From NCBI GenBank assembly GCA_021397835.1, contig JAJFZO010000256.1:2216501-2280500 (forward strand): a stretch of DNA of 64,000 nt. Direction: 5' to 3'. The stretch comes from Moringa oleifera. Its lineage: Eukaryota; Streptophyta; Magnoliopsida; Brassicales; Moringaceae. Below the pieces are notes generated by a model that worked only from the letters and a program-made list of their open reading frames with translations, was not told where the DNA came from and searched no databases. A program made the translations under genes and the position numbers. Positions 36,036 through 45,995 of the stretch are shown here, in pieces; position 1 is the stretch's first letter, and each line of letters starts with the position of its first letter.

Positions 36036-36190
36036 AAAACAATGAGATAAGAACATAAGATATATAGAAACAATTGATTGGTTCATATCTTATCTCAACA
36101 ATAATAAATGCCTGGAGATATTCTTTGACTTGAAAATTTGTTACCCGTTGACTTTCTATTGTCTTTACTCTCTTTCTCTATATATGTATA
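36036..36190 (+). pseudogene. Orphan promoter of a deleted cysteine-rich gene
   Basis: 36036-36184 is a full upstream region of the family (AGATAAGAACA, TTCTTTGACTTGAAAATTTG, GTTGACTTTCTATTG, CT tract, TATATATG). At about 36186 it joins directly to TATAATTAAATTGCTTAAG, which in other members lies about 250 bases downstream of the stop (compare 22380-22531 and 23258). The whole transcribed unit has been excised. Confidence 0.65.
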
Positions 36191-36669
36191 ATTAAATTGC
36201 TTAAGCCTTGGCATAATCATCTTTGTGTCATGAAAATCATGTCAATTTGATTGTAACGAAGTATATTTCTTTTATTTGATGAACAATAGAGAATGCAATA
36301 TAATTTTTATGACTAAATATTGAATTGTCAAGTCCTTTCTCTTTTGACTAAATGTTCAAACTACCATTAATAGAGAGAGAAAGAGAGAGGCTTATCCCTT
36401 ATAAGTTATGACTAAGGTTATTATTGTAACACAAATTCACAAATATGTTTTAGGGCTGATATAGTTTTATGCACGATCTAATTAGGTATGTATAATTAAG
36501 CTAATTAATATTTTGTCAATCATGTTCTCATATTGTGTTGATGTAAATCTGATATATTATGATAAGAAAATAATATGTATAATAAGAATGTTTAAAATTT
36601 TAACAGATTAATTAATTATGTTAATCGAAATTATTAAGATGATCTATATCAAAATTCTGGTATATGTCC

Positions 36670-37100
36670 ATGGTGGTAAGTGGGGTCAGCGTTTTTTGGA
36701 AGAGTGGGGTTGACCAATTGAATTAGGGGAAGTGATGGGAGTGGATGGCCTGGGGCTGTATTGAAGTTGGTAATTCACATTTTAGATAAAGTGCAGATTG
36801 ATCCAAAGCCTTTGGAGCAGGTGAGGTTTAGTGCAAAGAGACAGCTCCAATATCAATTTGTCCGCATTTCTGAAGGTAAGACATGTTTCCTGATATGTAA
36901 GCTTTGGTTTAATTGGCCATTAGTTCATTCTGTAGCGAAACATGCAAATCCGCTTGGTGAATAAGGGCTGATACATGGGCCAGCAGCCTAGGGAGCTACG
37001 TTTGAGAGTATATTGAAGGCAAGTTGTGAGATCACTGAATCTGGCTGGAGCAAGGACCAGGCTCCTGTAGACACCTTTATCTCGGGGTTGGTTGAACTGT
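36670..37100 (+). pseudogene. PI4KA1: PI4K alpha 1 N-terminal fragment, copy X1
   Basis: Reading in pieces: SVFWKSGVDQLN, then after a deletion a stretch with LDKVQIDPKPLEQVRF and KRQLQ, and after an intron-like gap EATFESILKASCEITESGW and APVDTFISGL. These match, in order, parts of the N-terminal helical region of plant phosphatidylinositol 4-kinase alpha 1 as I recall it. Stops, frameshifts and internal deletions make it non-functional, and the kinase domain is absent. Introns are retained, so it is a genomic, not a processed, copy. Confidence 0.75.
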
Positions 37101-37651
37101 GTTGGCCACCTAGGTTGAAAAGTGCGAGCGAGGAGGTGTCGTGGCTTCGTGGGTGGCGAGATGTGGAGAGACGATAGTCGTGACTGAATGAGTGTGACCA
37201 GAACCATCTCTTTTTCCCAATTTACTGATTAATAAATTTATATTCATAAAGACAAAATAAATTTGAGGAACCAAAATGCTATGTTCATTACTGGTGTTGA
37301 AACATACCCCCTGTTTCATTTAAAACATTGCTAATTAATTCACCAATTTCCAAGTGTATTCATCATAATTAATTATATTATCTGATTTTAGACATCCTAG
37401 AATTCTGGGAGATTTTGATTTAATTTCAAAAGAGTTGCTTATTGACTAGTTAATCCCCGAAGATAGAAATGGACCTGATTCCATTAGGATACCGAAGATG
37501 ATAAGGTGGGTAACCACTATGAGGATTGTTGTGGACGCACACACATTGGATCAGCACCCGCAAATGAATAAAACCCAATACCGCCTGCTACAGTGGAATG
37601 CGATAAACCCTTTCCGAAATTTGAGGAACTTCTGATCCGGACCGTTCCGGT

Positions 37652-37658
37652 TATATAT
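37652..37658 (+). promoter_or_regulatory. TATA box of DUF7086 copy 1
   Basis: TATATAT about 180 bases before the ATG, in a block (CCGGTTATATATTCTGTTCC) conserved in all three copies. A CT-rich leader follows, then a telo-box AAACCCTA at 37803-37810. Confidence 0.55.
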
Positions 37659-37835
37659 TCTGTTCCTGCCCATAGCTTTCGTCTCCATCATCTCCCCACT
37701 CTCTCTCTCTCTCTCTCTCTGTCTCCCCGTCTTGCGTTCTTCCTTTTGATCTCTTCTTCTTTCTTCTTGTTCTGTTCGTTCTTGTTTTCTTGTTCTTTGT
37801 TAAAACCCTAGAGTTCTTGCTGGTTTCTGTCGATT

Positions 37836-38753
37836 ATGAAGGGAAAAGAAAAGGAGATGAATGAGCAAGAAAATCAAGAAATCCCGTTCTTCGCAGATCC
37901 CAGTGATGAGCAAAATGATATGCTTACCCTTTCGCTGTCATTTCCTTCTTCACGCTCCCAACAAGTTTTATCGGAGCAGCTGCAACAACCACCACGACGA
38001 TATGAATCGTCGTCATCGCAGTCAGTACCGCAGCAGTCCCCAATACAATTGTTTTTTCTCCGAAGAGCGCCGCAGCCTCCTCCGCCGTCACCTTCACAAC
38101 TCGCCTCCGCTCCTAGTCAACCGCTCTACATGCCTTCTTTTGTGGGGCAGGATCCCTCTTCGTCGTCAGCCCGTCCGTTGTACCACTGCCACGAGGCGGC
38201 GGTGGGGCTGTCTCGCCCTCTACGTGCTCGGCGTAATCCGACCCAGGCGCCTGGTGAGAAGAAAAGCGATTACGTTCGGCCGCCGTTCCCGTGGGCCACC
38301 TCGCAGCCAGCCACCGTGTATAGCTTGACCGATTTGCACTCCAAACAGATATTGACCATCACTGGTCAGGTTCAGTGCAAGAAGTGCGAGATGCAATACA
38401 CATTGGAGTACAACCTGAAGCAGAAATTCAATGAAGTAGGCACCTTCATTCTTGAGAACAAGAACAACATGCACGAGAGGGCTCCTCCTGCGTGGATGAA
38501 CCCTGTGCTGCCCAGCTGCAAGTTCTGCAACAAAGAAAACAGTGCGAAACCTATCATTGCAAACGAGAAGGAGAAAATCAATTGGCTTTTTTTACTTCTG
38601 GGTCAGATGCTCGGCTGCTGCACGCTGGAGCAGTTGAAGTATTTTTGCAAATGCACCAGAAACCATCGGACAGGAGCCAAAGACCGTGTCCTCTATCTTA
38701 CCTATCTGGCCCTATGTAAACAGGTCGATCCGAGTGGCCCTTTCAATCGTTGA
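37836..38753 (+). CDS. DUF7086 protein, copy 1 (305 aa, single exon)
   Basis: Intronless gene. The N-terminal ~145 residues are disordered: a basic/acidic start, an LTLSL motif at residues 30-34 (form of an EAR repression motif, LxLxL), then Ser/Gln/Pro-rich sequence. The conserved domain begins with PPFPWATSQPATVYSL (about 149-164), has a C-x2-C pair (Cys181/184, QCKKC), a second C-x2-C pair (Cys228/231, CKFC) and the strongly conserved INWLFLLLGQMLGCCTLEQL and GAKDRVLYLTYLALCKQ. Four cysteines suggest a zinc site. I recognise this as the plant DUF7086 family; its function is unknown to me. An internal Met at residue 8 is possible, but the first ATG is conserved in the other copies. Confidence 0.88.
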   Translation: MKGKEKEMNEQENQEIPFFADPSDEQNDMLTLSLSFPSSRSQQVLSEQLQQPPRRYESSSSQSVPQQSPIQLFFLRRAPQPPPPSPSQLASAPSQPLYMPSFVGQDPSSSSARPLYHCHEAAVGLSRPLRARRNPTQAPGEKKSDYVRPPFPWATSQPATVYSLTDLHSKQILTITGQVQCKKCEMQYTLEYNLKQKFNEVGTFILENKNNMHERAPPAWMNPVLPSCKFCNKENSAKPIIANEKEKINWLFLLLGQMLGCCTLEQLKYFCKCTRNHRTGAKDRVLYLTYLALCKQVDPSGPFNR

Positions 38754-39477
38754 TTTTGATTAATTATGATTTAATGTAATAATTTCCCCTTGGTCGGTAG
38801 TGATCAATGTGATTCTTTTCTTTTCTAGTTAAAGCTCTTTTCTTTTGTTTCATGGAAGATTTTCTCTCTATTTTCTCTTCTTTTTCTTCTATTTTCTCTC
38901 TAGTTTCTGTCCATTAATTTCTTCTTTTTCATGCAAGTCGGTGAAATTTTCTTTCAGGCATCAGATCAAACACAAACAAGTTGATATAATAATATATACC
39001 CAAATGGAAAACCCATTCATAATGATCCTGGAAACCATGCAAACGGCCGGTGGAATTTTCTTGTATGCCAAACACAATTATATTACAGGTTATCATCCGT
39101 ATACCCAAATGGAATTAATCCCACTAATGATCAAGGAAATCAAAATCTTTGTATTCTGAAAGAAGAGAAAACAATTATAGCCTTATAGTTCCTAGCAGAG
39201 TGGCTAGCTTTTGCTTTCAAATGGTTTACATCGCCAAGTGTTTGTGAAATGTCACAACTGTTATTATATCGTAACATGATAAAGTCAAATGAAGAGAAGA
39301 ATATTTGTTTGCTCTTTTTCACGGTTAAAAAAGAGAGAAAAAAAGAAGAAGGTCAAAGTCATCAAAAAATATAATATGCTGAGTCTATGAGGGCTCACCA
39401 TACCCAAACTATATTAATAAATGATTTATAAAAGTTTTTTACTCTTTACCCTTTGAAAACATGCTTTAATAATACAG
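38754..39477. other. 3' flank of DUF7086 copy 1
   Basis: Pyrimidine-rich 3' UTR-like DNA, then flank shared with X2 and X3 (GGCATCAGATCA, CAAATGGAAAACCC, ACAGGTTATCATCC). 39366-39477 matches the reverse complement of about 56210-56315. Confidence 0.55.
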
Positions 39478-40058
39478 CCAGAGTGAAAGCATGTAAGGAG
39501 CAATTGAATGAGCTTTTGCACCAGGAGGAACTACTGTAGCGGCAGAGATCAAGAAATAACTGGCTTTAAGATGGTGATCGCAAACAAAATTCTTTCACTC
39601 AGTTGCTTCTAGGCGGGATAAACCAACAGAATCACCAGAGTTAAAAATCTGAAAGAAAATGAAGCAGGTGCGGGGGTAATCTTTGTCAATTATTTCACAA
39701 GTCTATTCTCTGCCTCAAAACCATATGAAACTACTAAAGTGTGCCAAGAAATTGAGAGGAAACTCAACCCATCACAGCAAGCTCTCCTAAGTAGAAGCTT
39801 TAGTGGTGTTGAAGTGCTCAATGCTCTCAAATAAATGGTGCGCGCCCACTAAAGCTCCAGGACGTAGAAGCGTTTGTGTGGTTGAATGCCTTATTCTATC
39901 AAATATGTTGGAGTACAGTGGGGCAGGACGTAGTAAAGTATGTTTACAACTTTCTGAACAAAGGCATTTCTCTAGTAAAGATCAACCACAGAAAGATAGA
40001 CCAAATACAAAAAATAGTATGGGTTCTAGATACAAAAAAAAAAAATAAAAAAAATTGT
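39478..40058 (+). mobile_element. L1-type LINE ORF2 fragment
   Basis: Reading with frameshifts: ACKEQLNELL, then RSRNNWLK-GDR, the linker between endonuclease and reverse transcriptase in plant L1 ORF2, followed by VCQEIERKLNPSQQALLSRSF. Nearly the same sequence is at 50525-51010 (+) and 55560-56020 (-). It ends in an A-rich tract at about 40031-40058. Internal stops and a premature end make it inert. Confidence 0.75.
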
Positions 40059-40889
40059 TCATTGATTTCAACCAATTTCAATACTCATCAAGAATGATGC
40101 TAATTTTTTTTAAATAGATGTTTTATCAAATTCATTATTAAAAAATACAAGCCGAGATTCTGTTTTTAATTGATCAAAACTAATTTTTATGCTTTAATCA
40201 ACTGAAATATATGGTATTCAGAGTGTAAAATAGATTTCGAACATGAGTTTAAAGAGAAGTTGAGGAAGAGATTTTCAAAGTGAAAAAAACATTGAAATGA
40301 CAAAAACATTTCAAAAAGAGAGTTTATCGTCTTGTGTTAGCAGTTGTGCTAGAAAGTTTTGAGATTATCACTTTTGCAAGCAAGGATGTTTTTGCTATCA
40401 TAAGTTAATTTTTTTTTTTAAAAAAAAAGCTAAAAGCATTAAAGTTAGTAATTGAAAAAAAAAATTGAAGTTGAGAAAGATTTTTCGATCAAAATGGACA
40501 ATTTTCTTTTCTTTAACTTAAATATTTGTAGCTATCCTCTTGATCTCAGTAATGATACTTGGATTGTGATATTGCTATGTAACAATGAGAAAAAAGTTAT
40601 TGGTGAGACTCAATTGAGTGCATGTATATCAAAAGTAAAAATATACTCTTTTATTTTTCATGTCTTGTTGTAGATTACCTAAATTTTTTACATTTTTTTT
40701 ATATTACTGATTATATCTTTTTGGTGTGCTTTAAATGATATATTTTCATCTAAAAAAACGTCCGTTATATTCTCATTATATAAACTTTACGTTTGTATGT
40801 ATATTCTCCATAAGTCATTACAAACAATAACTTATTTGATTTTATTATTTTAAATTCAAAACATTTTTGATAATGCATACAACCACAAT
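40059..40889. other. AT-rich spacer
   Basis: Small ORFs only, no recognised family. Ends where the tandem promoter units of gene 9 begin. Confidence 0.45.
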
Positions 40890-41306
40890 AAATTCGTAAC
40901 TTTTACTTCATTTATGACCTTTAACTTCGGTGTTTTCTTGAACATTTAATAATTATCAACACATACTTTTCACTTGAAAATTTGTAGCCTTGACTTCATT
41001 GGTGACTTTTGACTTCAAATTTTTCTTGAACATTTAATAATTGTTAACACATATTCTTTGAATTAGAAATTAGTAACCTCCGACTTCATTGGTGACTTTG
41101 ACTTTATGATTTTGTTAAACATTTAATAATTGTCAACTCACATTTTTTGACTTGAAAATTTGTAACTGTTATTACTAACCTTTGACTTCAAGTCTTTCTT
41201 AAATATTTAATAAATGTCAGCACTTATTCTTTGACTTGAAAATTTGTAACATCCACTTCAAGTTGACTTTCTATTCCCTTTGCTCTCTCTCTCTTTCTAT
41301 ATATAT
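40890..41306 (+). promoter_or_regulatory. Promoter of gene 9 with about four tandem TTGAC-containing units
   Basis: The ~90-bp unit (ACTTGAAAATTTGTA, ACTTCATT-GTGAC, TTTGACTTCA, AACATTTAATAATTG, CACATA) is repeated at about 40895, 40970, 41060, 41150 and partly before 41240. The core follows: TTGACTTTCTATTCCC (41263 region), a CT tract and TATATATAT at 41298-41306. This is the largest expansion in the window. Confidence 0.65.
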
Positions 41307-41396
41307 GGTGCCTGGAAAAGGCTATAGCCGTCACAGTTTCAGTTTACAACTCCCAAAGACAGCATAGTTTCCTTGTTATAACACAAAACATAAGCA

Positions 41397-41764
41397 ATGG
41401 AGAAAGTTTCTTCCAAGCTTCTCTTGACTACCCTTGTGGTTCTTGCAGTACTTTGTTAGTATATACTTACATATCTCTTTCTCTCTATCTGTGTGCATTC
41501 AGATTTTATCGTCTTTCTTTCTTTCTCTGTCTCTATCTCTTTCTATGTGTATTCATATACGCAGTGATGGCTAATGCTATAAGTTTGACAGGTATGTCAC
41601 TCTCACAACTGCGAGGAGCCGAAGCAAGAGAGCTCGGGAACGGGCCGAAGTGCCAAACCGACGCTGACTGTCAGAAGCTATACGGTCCTGACGGTGTATG
41701 CCTTGAAGGCCATTGTTATGTTCACAATCACCCAAATTTACAGCAAACGTTACCTTCAGCTTGA
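41397..41764 (+). CDS. Secreted cysteine-rich peptide 9, four-cysteine variant (76 aa)
   Basis: Exon 1 41397-41454 is 58 nt, one codon longer than elsewhere (MEKVSSKLLLTTLVVLAVL); donor GTTAGT; acceptor TTTGACAG; exon 2 41592-41764. Signal region CMSLSQLRGAEA. The mature domain follows genes 7 and 8, but cysteine 3 is Tyr (QKLYGPDG) and cysteine 6 is Val (HCYVHN). This leaves C-x5-C-x9-C-x4-C, the spacing typical of four-cysteine NCR-type peptides. The proline-rich tail is partly replaced (HPNLQQTLPSA). The frame is intact with no stop, so it may still be expressed; early decay is the alternative. Confidence 0.78.
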
Positions 41765-43475
41765 ACCCGGCTTGGCTTATAGAGATAGATGCATCTGAAA
41801 CAATACTTTGTTTTAAGTTGCAGAAATTATTAGGTCTATTACCTTTTGTACTTCCAATCTGAGAACTTAATAATATGCTTTTGTTTGATGAATAACAAGA
41901 GGATGTAAAACCGTTCTCGTTATCCATGAGTAAGCCATATGCCTGCCCTTATGACCAAACATTAATAAGTATATTGAAAATAAATATCGCGACAACCTGA
42001 AATTTCACTCTTCCTTTATAGCAATTGGCATATAAAAACAAAATTTCTAAAATATCAAAGCATGCTCTTCATAAAAGACTAATATTTGTTAGGGGCATTA
42101 ATTTTTCGTTAACAAAGGAATTTTTTTAATCCAACACATAAGTTTAAAGTTTGTTTCAGCATTTTTTTAAAAAATAAGATTTAATTTATAACTCAAGATA
42201 TACTTTAGAGTTTGTATGTAATATCTATCCCATTAAATACATAATTATATAGAATTAAATTTTTAAAAAAATTTATCAAATTTCAATGTATTATCATATT
42301 AAAAATAAGATAAATTACAGTTTTAACACCTTCTTTTAAAGTTAGTTAATCTTATAAATGTGAATCTAACTGCACTTAATCCCTTTTTATTCAATTTTCA
42401 TTATAAAAATATATATAATTTATTGATATCATTATTTTGCATATTAAAATTTATTATATAATTAAATAATAGTATTTATTACTTTTTTAATTAATTTTAA
42501 TAATGCACGTAAAAAAATATACTAAGTTTGCTATATATTCGATATTAGTAGTTTGGTGTTGTTAGTTTATTAGTTTTTCATATCATTTTTGTTATTACAT
42601 ATTTATATATAAATATTTACTTATTTAAATAATAAATAAAATTATTTATTAAAATAATTTACATATGTTAAATCAAAATTTTATTAAATTAATTTGTTTA
42701 AAATTTAATAAAATAATTCATTCAATAAATATAATTTGTACGCAATTCCAATAAATCAAGCTCGTAGATAAAATCAAAAATCACATACTTTTAAGTTGAT
42801 GGACTCGCTTGGACCAAATTTTGGCTAATCCATCAAAATAAACGTTTAAGTATTGGTCACACTCTTTTTTTTCTTTTTCCTAAATTAATAAATAAGGTTT
42901 TTAACAGTAAGATTTATGCGAAAGACATGAGTTCAATTAAAGAGGTTAATTAAATTGTAATAACTGTTAATGAATCAAGGAGTCTATTACCTAAGTTGAC
43001 TAAAACATAATTAATTACGAATCATTTTAGTGTGACTTAGTTACTTCTATGTGATTATTATGGCATGAACATGTCATGCAAGTGTACAAATCTTGTTACT
43101 AAGCAATTCATAAAATTTTGTTGAAATATAGTCAGAATATTTTGATAAATATAATTATTTTAATGAAGTTTGATAAAATCTTGTTTGTCAAATTCTATTT
43201 TTTTCTTTTTTGATAAAATCTTTATAATTCCTGTTTGATAGTAGCCACTTCAAGTTTTTTTTGTGTACTTTAACTTGTATAAAGATAAATGTATAATAAA
43301 TTTCAGGGGATAATCTTTGATTTGAAAATTTATTACTAATTGACTTTCTGCTGCCTTTGCTCTTTACATACAGATTTGGTGCCCGGGAGAGAATCCATAG
43401 CCATCAGTGTTTCTGTTTTAAAAACTCCCCAAATAAGTATAGTATCCTTAATTGTTACAACACAAACCAGAAGCA

Positions 43476-43864
43476 ATGGAGAAAGTTTCTTCTGAGCTTT
43501 TCTTGTGGTTCTTGCACTTTGTTAATATATACTTATACACATATTTCTCTTTCTTTCTGTCTCCAGTGCACCTAGTTTCAATGTTTTTGATGAGTAATGG
43601 TGTTAACTTTCGCAGGTATCTTACCCTCGCAGCAAGGGTGCAGAAGCGACAAGGACTGTAAGAGATTTGCATGCATGGACAGTCATCCCAGATGCGTCAA
43701 AGGCCACTGTAGCTGTATCAAGGACAACCACTCTCAAACTGAACGTGTCTTGGCTGCTACCAGTGCAACTTTCTCGACAAATAAAGATTGTGTCAAGGAC
43801 TGCTCTCCTCGATGCAGATTCCATACCGAGTTGCATTTGGGGAATCTGCTTATGCGAATGTTAA
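43476..43864 (+). pseudogene. Cysteine-rich pseudogene (gene-6 type) with damaged signal exon
   Basis: Exon 1 begins at 43476 (MEKVSSELF) but lacks about 10 bases in the hydrophobic core, which shifts the frame. The donor is GTTAAT instead of GTTAGT. Exon 2 (43616-43864) is spliced in the wrong phase unless the shift is ignored. In the family frame it has CRSDKDCKRFAC and CVKGHCSC; the first cysteine of domain 2 is Phe (ATFSTNKDC), and one extra T near 43831 shifts the last cysteines. The family stop TAA is at 43862-43864. Upstream (about 43340) the TTGACTTTCTGCTGCC element survives but the TATA box has decayed. Confidence 0.8.
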
Positions 43865-44784
43865 TATTGCCTTCATCACAGAGATAATGATTTGGTTGTG
43901 TTTTTGCTGCCAAAGCTGGGAAGTTAATCTGCTTTTGTTTGATGATTAATAAGAAAATTTTAAATAATTTTTGTTTAGCCTCAGGCCGTAGTAAAGCTAT
44001 CATTAAACCGAGTCAGCAGACATTATCTTTCTTTTTATTAAATATTAAATTATTAAAATTTTCTTTTATAATATTATTTAACATATAATTTATCACTTAA
44101 AAAAATCAGCTTGAGCCTTATAAAAAATGTTTTATGACGTTTTGGAAGCCTTATGATGATTTCACAATTGCCATTTAAGATGGTCTTCAAAAGGTCATAA
44201 TAAAACAAATTAACTTTTCTATGTATCATCTACCCTTTAGTAATCTTAAAAAGTCGTTATCAATTTGTAAAATTTTTCAAAAATTATCATCAATTTATGA
44301 TGATTTTATAGAATAAAAATAATTATAAAATAAAAATTTTTAAATTTTGTAATAATTTTTTAAAAATCATAATTTTATGATAATTTTTGAAAACCATCAT
44401 AAAAATAGGCGCAAGTCTTATCTCCAATGATTAATCCTTAAAACATGTGATGTATAATTTAAATGCTCAAGATTTTGCTTCAAATGGGTATCTAAAAGGC
44501 GTGGTGGTATTGCTCACTTTTTTAAGCAAAGCTATTTTAGTTACAACTAGTTAAAAAAAAAAAAATGAGATAAGAACATAAGATAGAAACAATCGATTCA
44601 TATCTTAATCTCAATAATAACAAATAAGTAATAAATGTCTGGAGATACTCTCTCTCTATTGATGTCCATCTGATATATTATGATAAGAAAATAATTTGTG
44701 TAATAAGAATGTTTAAAATTTTAACAGATTAATTAATTATGTTAATCAAATTTATTACCATTTTCTATATCAAGATTCTGGTAT

Positions 44785-45240
44785 ATGTCCATGGTGGTAA
44801 GTGGGGCCAGCATTTTTTGGAAGAGTGGGGTTGACCAATTGAATTACGGGTTAAGTGATGGGAGTGGGGGTCCTGGGGCTGTATTCAGGCAATATGTCTC
44901 GTCATTTCAGGAGGAGACCGTGGAGAGTCTGGAGAAGCAAGAGGTTGCATTTAAGTTGATCACTTACATTTTAGATACACTGCAGATTGATTCAAAGCCT
45001 TTGGATCGGGTGAGGTTTAATGCAGAGAGTCAGCTCCAATCTAAGTCTGCATTTCTGAAGGTAAGATCATGTCTGCTGATATGTAACCTTTGCTTTAATG
45101 AAGGGCTGATACATGGGCCAGCAGCCTAGGAGGCTACGTTTGAGAGTATATTGACGGCAAAGTTGTGAGATCATTGAATCTGGCTGGAGCAAGGACGAGG
45201 CTCCTGTGGACACCTTTATCTCGGGGTTGGTTGAACTGTG
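44785..45240 (+). pseudogene. PI4KA1: PI4K alpha 1 N-terminal fragment, copy X2
   Basis: The longest clean stretch of the three: SIFWKSGVDQLNYGLSDGSG, VFRQYVSSFQEETVESLEKQ, VAFKLITYILDTLQIDSKPL, then a donor-like GTAAG after SAFLK. After a deletion that removes the following exons, EATFESIL-like sequence and APVDTFISGL reappear (45130-45230). Same family evidence as copy X1. No kinase domain; non-functional. Confidence 0.78.
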
Positions 45241-45812
45241 TTGGCTACATAGGTTGGCAAGTGCGAGCGAGGAGGTGTCGTGGCTTCGTGGGTGGCAAGA
45301 TGTGGAGAGACGATAGTTGTGACTGAATGAGTGTGACCAGAACCATCTCTTTTTCCCAATTTACTGATTAATAAATTTATTTTCAAAATACAAATTATAT
45401 TCATAAAGACGAAACAAATTTAAGTAACCAAAATGCTATATATGTTCATCACTGGTGCTGAAAAATATCCCCTGTTTCATTTAAAACATTGCTAATTAAT
45501 TCACCAATTTCCAAGTGTATTCATCATAATTAATTATATTATCTGATTTTAGACATCCTAGAATTCTGGGAGATTTTGATTTAATTTCAAAAGAGTTGCT
45601 TATTGACTAGTTAATCCCCGAAGATAGAAATGGACCTGATTCCATTAGGATACCGAAGATGATAAGGTGGGTCCCGACTATGGGGATTATTGTGGACGCA
45701 CACACATTGGATCAGCACCCGCAAATGAATAAAACCCAATACCGCCTGCTACAGTGGAATGTGATAAACCCTTTCCGAAATTTGAGGAACTTCTGATCCG
45801 GACCGTTCCGGT

Positions 45813-45819
45813 TATATAT
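45813..45819 (+). promoter_or_regulatory. TATA box of DUF7086 copy 2
   Basis: TATATAT in the conserved CCGGTTATATATTCTGTTCC block; telo-box AAACCCTA at 45963-45970 in the leader. Confidence 0.55.
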
Positions 45820-45995
45820 TCTGTTCCTGCCCATAGCTTTCCTCTCCATCATCTCCTCACCCTCTCTCTCTCTCTCTCTCTGTCTCCCCCTCTTGCGTTC
45901 TTCCTTTTGATCTCTTCTTCTTTCTTCTTGTTCTGTCGTTCTTGTTTTCTTGTTCTTTGTTAAAACCCTAGAGTTCTTGCTGGTTTCTGTCGATT

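Larger units (their letters stand above)
34498..39365. repeat. Segmental module X1 (partner X2 at 42064-47330)
   Basis: Collinear with X2: CTCTTCATAAAAGACTAATA (34499 and 42066), broken cysteine gene exon 2, flank with CATGTGATG, PI4K alpha fragment, DUF7086 gene, and 3' flank through the GGTTATCATCC region. X1 lacks about 940 bp present in X2 (the promoter, exon 1 and intron of the cysteine gene). X2 lacks about 420 bp present in X1 (36110-36530). Confidence 0.8.

Noticed and set aside
37861..38328. Second + frame ORF (155 codons) inside DUF7086 copy 1, with similar ones in copies 2 and 3
   Set aside because: Arg-rich overlapping frame of a Ser/Gln-coding region; the other frame carries the conserved domain in all copies.
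43597..43887. ORF of 96 codons as an intact member of the peptide family
   Set aside because: It depends on an ATG in the former intron; the signal exon is frameshifted and the C-terminal cysteines are lost, so pseudogene is the better call, though use of the intronic ATG cannot be excluded.
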